NCBI GenBank assembly: GCA_910574455.1
Contig: CAJSYZ010000011.1
Location: 3,580,941 to 3,644,940 of the forward strand
Reading direction: 5' to 3'
Origin: Trichaptum fuscoviolaceum
Taxonomy: Eukaryota > Basidiomycota > Agaricomycetes > Hymenochaetales > Trichaptaceae
Length of the DNA: 64,000 nt
In this document: one piece after another, positions 45,316 through 57,631 of the stretch
Layout of the letters: the number at the start of each line of letters is the position of its first letter
Position numbering within the stretch: the stretch's first letter is position 1
Position numbers and translations under genes: made by a program
The notes under the pieces: model-generated
The model's input: only the letters and a program-made list of their open reading frames with translations
The model's database searches: none
Told to the model about the DNA's origin: nothing

Positions 45316-46804
45316 ATGTCTGACCAGAAGAAACTCGGAGATACGCTTGAACTTTCGACTTCGAAGCAAGTCGCGAGGTCAAGATTTCTTAAGGGCGCCA
45401 TGTCTGAGCGCCTTGCGTCTTGGGACCAGCATGACATCAGCAAGCGGGGTGTTCCGGATGAAAAGCTCGTTCGTCTGTACGAGGAATGGGGGAAGGGAGG
45501 CTTTGGGATCATCTTAAGTTTGTGCCAAAGGTCTACCAGTAGTTCATGCGAGCTAACCTTAATTAAGCCGGAAATGTCATTGTGACGCCTATCGACTTGG
45601 AAGCACCCGGAAACATGATCATGTACGAGCCTTTGGAGACTCCCGAGCGCCTGGAGGCATATTCCCGAGTTGCGGCTGCTGCAAAAGCCCATGGTTCCCT
45701 AGCTATGGTACAGATCAGCCACGCAGGTCGACAGGTCTTGGATGCTATCAACCCGAACCCTGTGTCGGCGGGCGATGTGCAGCTCCAGCCTTCCTTTGGC
45801 TTGACGTTCGGAAAGCCTACCGCTTTGACGAAGGAGGGTATTGAAGATATCGTAAATAAGGTCAGTAGCGTTAGCTACGCAGTGCTATAATTTCAATATG
45901 ACTAATATCCTCTTTTCATACCTGAAGTTTGCGTATGCGGCTGATTTCTCGCATCGAGCCGGTTTTGACGGCGTCCAGTTACATGGCGCTCATGGGTACC
46001 TCCTCGCACAGTTCCTTTCCTGCACCACAAACAATCGCACAGATGAGTACGGTGGTCCTTTGCAGAATCGTGCTCGGATTATCTACGAGATCATCGAGGC
46101 TATACGCACCCGTGTCAAGGATCCCAAATTCTCCATCGGCATTAAGCTCAACTCCGTTGAGTTTCAGAAGGGTGGGTTCCAGCCGGAGGAGTGCCACGAA
46201 GTCTGCACACGCCTGGAAGAATTAGGCCTCGATTTTGTCGAGCTTAGCGGCGGAACGTATGAAGACTGGAGAATGGGACACCGCGAGTCAACGATTGCGC
46301 GAGAAGGTGAGGGACGCTAATAAATAACAAGACCAGCAATCATCACTCACTATTCTTTATCCTACTGCCGTAGCCTTCTTCATACAGTTCGCTGATGTAA
46401 TCCGTCCTGCTCTCAAGAAGACCAAGCTCTACGTTACTGGAGGGTTCCGCACGGCTGCGGGGATGATACGCGCTATTCAGGCAGGTTCAACCGACGGAAT
46501 CGGACTCGGACGCCCAGTCTGCGAGGAACCTGATCTTCCTGCGAAGCTCATCTCCGGCGAGGAGCATAGCTCACGCGAAACATTAATTGATATCAATAAC
46601 TTTTATCACTCCAGCGGCGCGGCTGCTATCCAAATTAATCAGATGGCCCACGGGCTGAAGCCGTTTAATTCGACGGATAAAGAGAGCGTTGAGCGGTTCT
46701 TGAGCATATTGGATGCGTTCGGGCGGAAGACGCAGGAGAATGCGCAGAAGGGAATTATTGAGGCAGGCTACGCGCTTTTGCTTGAAAATGACTCACAGAA
46801 GTAA
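45316..46804 (+). CDS. NADH:flavin oxidoreductase, Old Yellow Enzyme family (copy B)
   Basis: Paralogue of the enzyme at 10867-12352 with identical intron positions, on the opposite strand 33 kb away. The ATG at 45316 begins MSDQKKLGDTLELSTSKQVA. The first intron (45514-45569) restores ILTGNVIVTPIDLEAPGNM. The second (about 45861-45928) joins NK to FAYAADFSHRAGFDGVQLHG. The third (about 46308-46373) joins REA to FFIQFADVIRPALKKTKLYV. Signatures present are QLHGAHGYLLAQFLSCTTNN, RTDEYGGPLQNRAR, VTGGFRTAAGM and GIGLGRPVCEEPDLPAKLIS. About 420 residues and apparently intact. FMN-dependent reduction of activated alkenes is family knowledge; the in vivo substrate is unknown. Its promoter carries an unusual palindrome around the TATA box, absent from copy A. 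Confidence 0.9.
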
Positions 46805-49800
46805 TGGATACGATACAAACCTGCTGTCTATAGTACAAAAGAGAGTTATTAGTTACAGTGATAGAGATTAATGGTTTTTTGCATACCATCTCGACAGCTT
46901 TGGCATTCCAGCATGAGACAGGACGTGATCTACCATTGTGAAGCCTTCCGATATTGAGTAGCCGGTTTAATCGACACTTGATTATGGCACTTCCCTACGT
47001 CAAGACATTGCCTGTAGTCGCAATATCATTCATTGTCATGTTCTGAATACCTAAAAGGTGAGCTACTGTCATTCTCGGACCGCCTGAAATCACTGATACA
47101 TTCGTTGTAGTCGCAAAGAGGACCAGCACATAATGATGCAATGGCGTCTTAATGATAATGACCAGATACTTTGTCTCGCTTTGGAGAGCCAGCGGGAAAG
47201 GAGGAACATACAGATGTATTCACCAGTCTAAATAAAGACCTAATGATGATCGTTGGGTAGGGTGAGACAACGACTCGATAGATATGAAAGCTCGATCAGA
47301 GGTCATGAGATGAAAGTACTAGAGGGGCAACATACTGTACATACCTTCATTAGAGTCACGGTATGTCTCTGCCATCTTCGCTTCCCCATCTGCAGTATGT
47401 CCAGATGGAGCCCCAATTCGGCTGAATGTATCGCAGGGAATCCACCCAGCCCCACCGCTTGACAACTGAACTCACGTACAATGCATCCAAATGTATCCAA
47501 ATTGTTCCGACCCAATGATGGTGTATAGGTACTCCCCTTCCACATCCATATTTTCCCCATTCCTTCGAACATTCGCGGCATACGAAGGAAGATGTTGTAC
47601 ATCGAGGTCGAGATCACACGAGGGGCAAGCAGTCAAGGGTGCGCGAGGGCGGAGAAGTTGTGATTGAGGAAAGCAAACTGAGCAATGCTATACATAGATC
47701 CGATGTGAAGGTCGTGTCGTTACTAATGGATCAGCCCCAACAGTCCTATCCCGATCTGTGAAGATCGAAATTTCAATTGAAGTTAAAATTGTGGATGCAA
47801 GAGAATATGAGCCGAACATACCTAGTATCCATAATAATTGGACCGAATAATCACCACCCTCTTCATGTGGGCTGATCAAGGACCTTTGGTCGAATTACTC
47901 TGCATGGTGCAGAGGCTGACAGTAAAGAGTACCACAGAATATAAAACGTTCGTTAAATAAATGAAGCCGACCACCGTTTGTTAGTAAGATGCCTAGTGAC
48001 CGACGTTCGGAGATTATCAGTACCACCTTTATGTGTGGCGTTTAGCTGCAGGATCTCTGCTGATCTTCTTTCACTGACAATCTCATTCACTGACAGCGTG
48101 CTTGGATCGCTAAGAAGTCATAGGAAGAGCTATCATCATTCCAAATACGTAACTAGTAACCATCTCCCTGGTACTGCTACGGTGTACCTGCGTCCTCTAA
48201 GGAGAGCGGGGAACGGTTGAAGTTGGTTTTTGAGAGTCGCTCATGATACATACTAGTAAAATCGGGTGTAATTCACAAGGCTTCGGAACTTGCAGTGCCT
48301 CACGAGCGTCAACTCACAGCTCTAGACCCAGGGCAACTGCGTCGGCCTCTCGGTTAAGATCCACGAGAGACGATATACATACATATGACCGTCAGATGTT
48401 CGGTCGACTTGCACTTCCGAGCGTCAGGAGCAGATTGAACGCCCATCTATGTGGTTGTTCGCGCCCATCCTAAGGGCCTGAATTCGTTGGCGATCTTTGA
48501 CGTGATGGGGCCCTAGAAGCACCGGAGTAGAATGCATAGCAGTTTAATAGGAAAAATAACTGGACAAGTCTTATCTTTTCTGTCATGAGAGGGCTGGAAG
48601 GCTCCAAAGAGGATGGAATTGAGGTACTGAAGTGGTGCAATGATTTTTGTCGTCTTAAAGAACAAAGCTGGTTAGAGGCGAAAGAGGAATGAAATGAAAA
48701 CAGGTACCCACAACTTGAATGTCACACCTAGCCTGGATTGGAAATGTGACAAGACTACTAGTATTCTTTATGTAACGTTCACACTCTATTCCGACGGAGT
48801 TGCCATTCATTCTCTTCTCTCCCACCATCATCTTCGCTACCTGTTGAGGTTCAACGTAACTCACCATACCTCTACGGAATCTGTACTTGTGTCAATAAGT
48901 CTATCTCCGGTACTCTCTACGCCCGAATGGCTCGTTTTATGCCTTCAATCGCCTCTGACTACAGGTGGATGCTCGCACTTTATTCAAGTTATTAAGAAAT
49001 CCCACATCCGTGGTAACATTCACCACATATCATCCCGTTTCCTGCAACTAGAACGAAGCTAAACGTCTCGAAAGGAATATTCCAGCTGGTGCTTCAATCA
49101 GGTGTCAACATCCCGTACTAAACAAAGTCAATATGACTGGCCGTTGCCACGATTCAGCACACCCATCTGGTGCTTCTAGGCGAGCCTTCACAGTGCTTAA
49201 CATAATCTATGGATGCCTACTGTTCCTCTCGGGAAATGCCTGAAGCTTGTAATCCGGGCTTTGATATCCCCGGCTGCCTCTTTGAGCAACAGGAACACAG
49301 GGCTACACTCAGGACTCCTTTCGATGATCAGCACTCAGCGCTTCATGTTACGATCGCGTTCCTAACTTGCTTGACCACGAATGTCACTGGAGTCGCCATA
49401 TCTGACTCAAACGGACTGCAGTGTTGGCCTACTAATAGTGGAGTTCAACATGTGCTTTCACTCGGCCACAATCCAAGTTTCATGATGAACTAAACGTTTG
49501 GCTTCGCTTATCGGCACCACGTATTTTGATACGTCCGATTCACAATCGTTATTTATGGCTATAATATACTTCGAACAACTTGGAACAATATTATTGACTA
49601 GTGAAGGTGTCTTCCAGGCCATCTTTCAGAAAGGCATACGGCAGCGGCATCTCTGACTTGTATTGGCTGTGCTGATGTATCACAACGATGCAAATAACTC
49701 CACTGGAACTAGTGATTTATAGATTGGCGCGTATAACGTTATTTCTATTGGAATTTCGTGTTCGGGTGCGCCCTGTCCTATCTTATGAATGCCTCGACTC

Positions 49801-50176
49801 CCGTACTATGTCGTATCCCTCGGGCCTGGCCTGCTTCAAGGAGGCCGAGGGCTCGCCTCTTTTGGTGGTAGCGACCTGTCGGCTGTACTCAAGGCGCTCA
49901 AATTTACCACCGTCGGGGCGATTTTGATGCCGATTCTTCAATTCCTCCTGCACTCTGATTTGTTCTTCCCATACACGCTCCAAAAAGTGCTTTCAACGTT
50001 TGGTAAGTGCGGGAGCTTGTTTGTTTTGGGCATAATGCTGATAATGGGTTATTATTGTCAGATTTTGAAAAAGTATAAAGAGGTCAACGGAGAGTGTTTT
50101 ATGCCTCTCATCCGCCCCCACAAGTTTTAACACTTCCCCTCCTTTCCAAAAGCCTCCCCCGTACCAGTCACTCAAG
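46805..50176. other. Gene-poor region
   Basis: About 3.4 kb with no gene I can support on either strand. Frames are short (up to 122 codons), lack coherent splice continuity and show no motif. The segment 49783-49983 (minus) has a protein-like composition (MERVWEEQIRVQEELKNRHQ, from a TTG) and may be a decayed gene or transposon relic. No terminal repeats were recognised. Confidence 0.45.
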
Positions 50177-53100
50177 ATGTGTATCGGCAACCGCGCAGAT
50201 AGCTCTGCTCACTACATCAACTCTCAACTCGGTGCTGTGAGTAACACCATCTACCACACGATAGAATCTTATCATTAACTTGACTACGCCTTCCAGCTCT
50301 ATGAGAACGCTGTCCGTTGCACGGAAAAGCACGGAAATGGTCTTAAACATGAGCGCAGCGAAGTCGAATACTCGACTTGTCTTTACGAGTTCTATGGCCC
50401 TGGCAGACACAACCGTTACAAGCCATCGATTTTCGACCTGTCCTTCTTCGCCAAGTTCGGTAAGTTCTCTGATCACGTTTCAGCTTTAAACTCTGCGCTG
50501 ACAGCTATACAAAGGTCGTCCACGTCTGGAGTTTGTGTGCAACCATGAGGTGATCCTTTTCCTCGAGATCCTCGAAGGTCATTATAATCTCGACCACACG
50601 AAGGCTTCCCCCAAGCAGTAAGTATACACTCTCTCCACCCTCTCCCCCTTTCCCAGCGACTTAGTGCTGATCGAGACAATCTCTCAGCGATCTCCATGAG
50701 AAGATTGAAAACCACACCGTGGCATTCCGCATCGACTTCAGCACCCACTCGATCAATAACTTTCACTGCGATGCGATTGGCAACGGCCCGCATCACACAA
50801 TGGACATCCATGTCCTGAATATGGACTGTAAGTATTTCTTTCTGATCAGCATAGCAGCAAAACAAACCTCTTTCCCATTTAGCTGCCAAGCTTGTCGAGG
50901 AGCACTCTCACCTCCCCTGCCTGGACCACCATCACCAGAACCATCACTACACTCGGGAGCGGAAGCTGTCTGCGCTGACGCACTACCTCCAGCGACACTA
51001 CCTCCAGCTGCTCAAGCGCGCCGGTCTCCACGTCTTGCACTCTCTCCCAGACTTTGACAACCTCAGCAGCACGACTGCACATGTCGACTACTCGGTCATC
51101 AGCAAGCGCACGCTCTCCACGGACGTTATATTCGGCATTCGTGTCGAGGACATCAATACCTACCTCACTGGGCTTTGGCTCGAGGCAGCGGGCTGGATTG
51201 ATGAGCACGGCTTGGACTGGACAGGCCCCTCGGCGCACGACCATGTTCATAAGCACTTTTTGGCGGAGACCCGCACATCGTGGACCGAGTCCCTTGAAGA
51301 TGTACACTTGCATATGGTGTTTGGTCCCATGCAAATTCAGCCTTTGTGCAAGCGCGAGGTTGTACTTTACATCAACATTCAGGATCTTGAGGTCCATCTC
51401 GGGGCTGGCTTCAGCGAGTGCGTACTTTACCATGTCCCTCGCCTGGTCGTATAAGCTTACTATTTATTTCTTCTTAAGACATTTCCATCATAGCATTCAA
51501 GACTTGAAGCTTGCCTTCATTGTTGGGATCGACTACATAGAGTGTGATGGCGGACGGATTACAGACCTCAGGCTCAATATTGGATGTAAGTGTTGCTTTA
51601 TTGATTCCTGTGCGCACATCTGACAGACAGCACAGCTGCCCGCCACTGCGAGCATCTCTCGTTCTTCAGCACTTTCCATGACTTCGAGCTCTTCACGAAG
51701 ATCAAGAGAACACTCATTCGCTATGTTCAAGAGCAGTACATCAAAATCATCGAGGAGTCCGGTCATACCTGCGTCTACTACAAAGATACCAGTATTCACA
51801 TTCATGGCCATGGTGGTGATACCTTCGGAGGACACGAAGATGATGACTGTTTCCAAGAGGACTGTCACTGTGAGGATGAGGCCTCATGCGGACATGTAGG
51901 AATCCGATGGGGAGTACTGCACAGGCACCTCTTCACGCAAACCGAAGTCTGCGGATTCGACATGATCTCCGCAGTGACCCAAGGGTCGATCAACGCACAC
52001 TTCAAATCTCTTTGGGAGGCAGCTGCTCATCGAGTGCACTTGCTGGGCGACCATCACCACACCTGGGAGTCCCATACCATCACATTGGAGTCGTGTCTTG
52101 CCGACTACTCGTTTACCCACGCTAACCATGGCGAGGAGGTCTTCTTCTCCTCGAGCTTTAAAGAACCGAAGGTCCAGCTTATGTGCTCTGAGGGCTCTCA
52201 GAAGGCAATCTTCTACTTGTGTCTTGACAAGGGCTTCATGAGGATCCTCGGACAGGGCAAGTCCTTACTCCCCGGGTAAGTTACGAATGCTATATCCCCA
52301 CCGGGCTACACTTCTTACCCGATTTCACAGTTCTGAAGCCTACTCATTCTCCAACTGGCAACTTGCATTCGAGGTTGACCTGAAGCTTGTCGACGCAACT
52401 TCTGATGACTTAGCAGAAGCTATCCTTAAGCGCTTCCATAGTCACTCAACGTTCAAGCAGCTCATCCTCGACCTATCTAGTAAGTTAGTCTTTCATTAAG
52501 TGTTTTGTTGTTCTTACATTCGCATACAGCTGCGAAGTTCAATATCAACTTGTCTACCGTTCCTGGCTTCCTCGAAGGATCCACTGATTTCCGCGCAATC
52601 CGCCGCGTTCGCGAGGCCCTCATTTACTACATCCAAACTTGCTACTTGCCAGTGTTTCAAAATGCGCATCACCACGTTCTCTACACAATCCCAATGCGCG
52701 CCACCGAGCATCATCACGGTCTGACGTCGCTCAAATTCCAAATCATTCCCTTTGATTGCGGCAATGGCGAAATCTACCAGGGCTTGTATGGGCGTCACCG
52801 TGCTATCTACGAACGCAACATGATTGCCTTCATCGGCATGTTCGACGGCCACGAAATGCTGAGTCGTTGGCTTCCGCGTCACAACTGGGTCTGTGGATCA
52901 GGACGTGATTCGACACCGACTGGTACGATCGTCCTTTCGCGCGAGATGTTCCTGCAGGCGAAGATCCTCGAGAGACTGCGTCAGATCAATCGTCAGACCA
53001 CCCTTGTTCCCAACTTCTCAGGCGTCGAGGACGGTGAATTGCACTTGGAACTCGCGACTTGGAGCGAACACCGCATCAAGAAGAACAAGAAGAATGCAGG

Positions 53101-54127
53101 TGCCTGGACGCAAGTTGACCTTGGCCACGAGTCACTCGACTTTGTATGGAACAACAGGGATGAATGGCGTTACCAGCACTTGGACGACTGCGGTGAAGCC
53201 CATTATATTGTCAAGTGCGAGACCAAGAATGCGGTCTCAATCCCGACGATCCGTCGCGACACGGCTGTGATCTCCGTCAAGGGGAAGACTACCCTCGGGC
53301 TTGAATTGTGCGGACGCGAAAATGACTGGAGGTTCGTAATTATACATACCATCGTATATATCCTAGCAGACCACTTATATTTTCTTACAGCTCTGACATG
53401 AGCTACGCCTGGTCAGCAGCCATTAGGCTTCACTCCCACTCTCGTGGTCTGGAAGTCTCTGTCACGATGAATGCGCCGAAGCTGCACAATGCTGGATGTG
53501 AGCACACTTACGGCAAGTCGACTCACGCGAAGGTTCTCGCAGACTTCGAGAGGGTCTTCCCGAAGGCCATCAACACTGAGGACATCGCTAATGACCTCAA
53601 GCGAAGCCTCGAAGGCGCATGGTCTGGGTTGCTCCTTCACTCGCGCGAGCTGATTGTGTCTCACCCTGCTTTCAACCGTCGTGGAGACATTCTGCTCGAG
53701 CTCGGTTTCCGCTCTACCTCAGTCGTCGGAGTACCTCTTATTAATGGTAACGGAAAGATCCATGTGGACACAGTGACCATCAATGGTCACGGTGGTTCTC
53801 ACGAGAAGGAAGGATATTTTCGTCACCGTAAGCATACCTTTCCGGGCTTTTCACTCTTCATACACACACTTACCATAAACTCGTTTGTCAGTCGTCCACA
53901 AGGCAAGTGACGTGGTGCAGTCCGTGGTCTCTCCTCCGCCTACATACACTCCTCCCTTCCCTCTGCTACAGAAGAACTCGAAGGCGTCCCTCGCAACATC
54001 TGCTATCTCCCGCACTACCAGCAGCAGCTCTAGTATCACCGAGGTGCACGAGAAGTTTGAACAACGCTCGCTCAACGTCTCTTCCAGCAGTGCGACGGAA
54101 TTTGAGGAGCTCGAGGAGGAATTGTGA
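50177..54127 (+). CDS. Very large His-rich protein of unknown family
   Basis: Eleven exons read continuously into about 1,100 residues. The ATG at 50177 gives MCIGNRADSSAHYINSQLGA. Characteristic blocks are RSEVEYSTCLYEFYGPGRHN, FEVCNHEVILFLEILEGHYN-like, IDFSTHSINNFHCDAIGNGP, VIFGIRVEDINTYLTGLWLE, AVTQGSINAHFKSLWEAAAH, KEPKVQLMCSEGSQKAIFYL, HHVLYTIPMRATEHHHGLTS, SLDFVWNNRDEWRYQHLDDC and GFRSTSVVGVPLINGNGKIH. Clusters of His and of Cys/His/Asp occur (CLDHHHQNHHYTRE; HIHGHGGDTFGGHEDDD followed by CFQEDCHCEDEASCGH), possible metal-binding loops. The C-terminus is a Ser/Pro-rich disordered tail ending EFEELEEEL. No signal peptide or TM. I recognise no catalytic motif. Repeating beta-rich blocks suggest a multi-domain soluble protein. 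All junctions keep frame, so it is a real, intact gene. Confidence 0.8.
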
Positions 54128-54857
54128 ACAATTTGCTAGTGAGCAGGTCGTGACTGATCCTCGTCCGCAACAGGTTCACCCGGAAAGTATATATGGACAC
54201 AGTTTCATCGAGGCTGAGTATCATGGAACAGGGGGTTGGGCAAGTTGGTAAATTAGGAACAGCTTTGCTGAGACCTTGAAAAAAATACTTCTCAGGCTCA
54301 CATATACTCTCCTTCTGGTCATTCATCTCAAACATTCATCTCATTATTCCGAGTCATTCCAATCCTTTATCCTCATACCTGTACAGCTTGTACTTTGCTG
54401 CTACTTCTGATTTAATTATGTATCCCAGACACCTGTTACATCTTAGCTCTCAAACTGTCTTTTCATTACATACTTTCATCTAATACACTTCATTCTTTCA
54501 CTGTCTCTATCTTTTGCGTTCGGAGTCCGGACATCAGAACGGCTGTGACTGTGGGTACCAGAACCCCTTCAGGTCTCCAGTTTGGGAAACAAAACTTGAT
54601 TCGACAGATGAATTAACAAAAAGTGCAAAGTCGCTACAGATACATATGTAGGTACAAACAAGACGAGAAGGAAAGCTAATGCAACAATATGAAAACTAGC
54701 TGAGAGCAACTGCAAGAGAGAGAAAAATTGAGATCGTTACTCCGGCGCACAAGTGTTTTACTTGAAGCTGATATCTACCATTCCGACATCGACATAAAAG
54801 CCTCCGATGAACATGTCATTCTATGATTATGATCGTCTCATTCGAATGAAGATATAA
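54128..54857. other. Convergent spacer
   Basis: About 730 nt between the stop of the large protein and the stop of the membrane protein. T-rich 3'-UTR-like sequence (54380-54520) and no supported gene. Confidence 0.5.
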
Positions 54858-56805
54858 CTACACGCGGTTATGCGCATCGCCACTGTCGTCAACTAATAGG
54901 CAAGTGTGCGTATGAGTTCAATACTTTAACACCGGAAAATGCAAGGGGAAAACATACCATACAGTCCTTCACTATCGTCCTCAATTTGGTGGTTGCCGTT
55001 ATGTTCAGAAATTTCATGGATCTGAGCACCATCGCCGGCCGAGTGAATTGAGTGATCAGAGATGCGCGCGGAGGGATTGTTCCCGCCAGGGTTGTGTCGA
55101 CCGCTGCCAAACATGCCTCCACCTCCACCACCACCCCCTCCGAAGAAAGGCATACCCATGCCCATGCCACCGCCACCGAAACCACCTCCAAGTCCGCCTA
55201 AACCACCTCCAAGTCCGCCTAAACCACCTCCAAGTCCGCCTAAACCACCTCCTAGTCCTCCCAGGCCGCCGCCGAGCCCGCCGAGCCCACCCAGGCCACC
55301 ACCTCCGAACATGCCGCCCAAGCCTCCGTCGTCTCCGGGTCCGAACATGTCCTCTGGGTGCCCGGCCGACATGCCACCATGACTACGACCTGACTTGTGC
55401 GTGCGGCTCTTGTGCACCTTCCGCCTGTGCACTCGCCGCGAGAAGCCGTACTTCCTGAAGGCTTTGATCATGTTGATGAGAGGGAGGACGACCAAAAAGA
55501 CAGGAAGGATCTACAATTTCAAACGGCGAGACCGAGGAATGATTAGCATTGTGTCATTTCGCTCAATATGAGGTGAGGAAAGCTGACCTGGCCGAATTGC
55601 CACTGTGAGTCCCCGGAGGGCTGGAACCTGTTCCACCGAATGAGAAGCTCCGTGTTCATCACCGCCATGCCCCACAGGATGAAGATGACCAAGTTCTCAA
55701 TGATGATGTTCCCCGAGATCCCCAAATCGTACGCAGTTTGATATTGCTAAAGCGAAAAGGTTAATCAAAAACCTTTTCCATAAATTTCGGTGGACATGCT
55801 TACTTCTTGTCGATCATTATGAGGACGATGAGATTTGCCCTTTTCCGACTTGGTCCCGTCACCTCTGGTCCCCTTAGATTGACCTGGGGCTGTAGACATA
55901 GAGTCCCGGCGCGTCGGGCCTCTCCTTGGGGATGCATGACCACCAGGTGCGGTTTTCGAATCCTGAGTATCTAGCGATCGCGGTGCTCCTGCATTCTTTC
56001 GCTGCTTCTTTACCTTCCTTCGTTCTTTCCAGTTCCTCCACATTTCCCGCCACTCTCTGATCTGACCCGTGACCAGTGGGTAATAATCTACAGCCGTAAG
56101 AGTCGAGTAGATGGCAATGACAATGCTCATTGCGACGAGCGCGAGGATGCGGCCGACGGGGAGGATATTGAAAGGCCGAAAGATCGCCACACGCGCTCCG
56201 ACATTGCAGATGGGCATCGAACCGAATCCGCTGTTTGCTTTGACGAGCACGGCGAAGGCGAACCCAAAGAGGATGTACGATTGAACGATAGAGAGGTATT
56301 TGAGAGTGCGATCGCTTTTGCGGAAGCGGTTGTACGAAGGAAGAGAGAAGAATACGGCAGCCCATGAGAGTGTGAGGAGGTAAAGGACTACGATGGCACT
56401 TCGAAAGGGGAAAATGATCTTTTGAGTAAAGATTAAGCACAGAACAAGGACGGGCAACATACTCTTGAAGTGTAACCTCTGCGTTCTTTTTGAACCCAAG
56501 AATGAATGCAGTAACGGCCATGGCAACATTTGTCGCGACAAGTGTATACAATGATCCAGTAATCTCATCTAACGACCCAGATCGTGCCGATAAACAAGCT
56601 ATAAGTTTGCGCGCTTGTCAACTTCCTGTCTGAATCTTGGCGATCAACGGGACACACCTAAGAACAACGCCTGTAGATAGAAAGATATTCGAACTCCAAT
56701 TCCTCCGACATCGGTGTTCAATTGTGGGGGACAACAATTATCATAAAGCGTTTGATTGAAGGGATTCAAGATGGTGGTGTTGCAAGGAAAGTCCGAATCA
56801 GACAT
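54858..56805 (-). CDS. Polytopic membrane protein with Gly-Leu-rich repeat tail
   Basis: Multi-exon gene of about 500 residues. From ATG 56803-56805: MSDSDFPCNTTILNPFNQTL and YDNCCPPQLNTDVGGIGVRI, an extracellular-looking N-terminus with NxT sites and cysteines. Transmembrane segments follow: LYTLVATNVAMAVTAFILGF, IVVLYLLTLSWAAVFFSLP, LSIVQSYILFGFAFAVLVKA, ILALVAMSIVIAIYSTLTAV, NLVIFILWGMAVMNTELLI and ILPVFLVVLPLINMIKAF. A basic cytosolic loop (WREMWRNWKERRKVKKQRKN) separates them. The C-terminal tail contains a basic block and then GGLGG repeats and MFGGGG/FFGGGGG runs. A last intron (gtatgt...ctattag, about 54891-54956) would give an end of VDDSGDAHNRV at 54858; without it the frame stops at 54926. 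Resembles conserved but unnamed basidiomycete membrane proteins. Function unknown. Confidence 0.65.
55179..55262 (-). repeat. 21-bp tandem repeat encoding GGLGGGL
   Basis: Three near-identical copies and a diverged fourth of a 21-nt unit (plus-strand AAACCACCTCCAAGTCCGCC followed by T), each encoding one seven-residue Gly/Leu unit of the membrane protein's tail. It is in frame, so copy-number change would alter length without breaking the gene. Confidence 0.85.
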
Positions 56806-57631
56806 TTTGTCTGTCTGAATTCACCCCAACGGCACCCGGAATCAGACCACTAATGTTGTTGTCGCCGACGTCGTCGCGAAGTCCTTCCAATTCGCGAAAG
56901 TCACCTGGTCCAGTCGACGCTCTACGTTGGCGGGGGATGAGGGAAGGCGTAAGGAGGAAGGGGAGGACAGGGCACGCATTGTGCTGTGCAACGAAGAGCA
57001 AGGCCTTGTATACGTACGATAGGCGCGCGCTTTGAACTTTGAAGCTTTTGATGGGTACTGGTCGGCGGTGCAGTTATATAAATCTCCATGATGAAGACTT
57101 ACATGTAACAACCGCAAAGGACGTGTAGCCCTTGTGGTCGTGACCTTTGATGGTACATAAGTCCGTGAATGTACAAAATTCTTGCTGCTGGCACTGGAAT
57201 GCACATTTCTTAACTCCTGATAGATTGAAAAAGCTTCCGGTGTGTTGAACGGTATTTAGGAGCGACTACACCGTGGCGAACCGATTGAATACAAGTAAAT
57301 GTTCTCACGAGTAGACAAATCGTCACACGATTAAAAAGGCAGTGCGCCGGAAGTAATTCAGTGCTCGGCAGCTCATTCATAGTAAGGCAGTGCAGTATAA
57401 ATGGGTACATATGTGCAACACGACAACAACATGCAGTGGGAAGCACAGGTATGTAAAAAGAAAGGTAGTCAATGATACAAGCTATACGCATGTTTTGTGA
57501 AAAAATAACGAAGGTAATGTAGAAGGCGCAAAACAGTAGTGCGCAAAAAATCAAAAAAACAGTATGAACAAAACGAGAGGAAGCAAAAAGAAAGACCAAG
57601 ACGCACACGAACACCAAAACGTCCCCAGACT
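56806..57631. other. Intergenic region, no gene supported
   Basis: About 825 nt between the membrane-protein start and the CFEM-protein stop. Frames here (56842-57204, 57210-57680) are hydrophobic or low-complexity without motif. An A-rich tract near 57500-57560 lies just past the CFEM stop. Confidence 0.4.

Noticed and set aside
49783..49983. Charged minus-strand frame (MERVWEEQIRVQEELKNRHQ)
   Set aside because: Protein-like but only 66 codons, starts with TTG, no flanking repeats or transposase motif; could be a relic but cannot be named.
55062..55382. Proline-rich frame with PPPSPPKPPPSPP repeats on the plus strand
   Set aside because: It is the antisense shadow of the Gly-Leu repeat in the membrane protein, whose frame has introns and TM segments supporting it.
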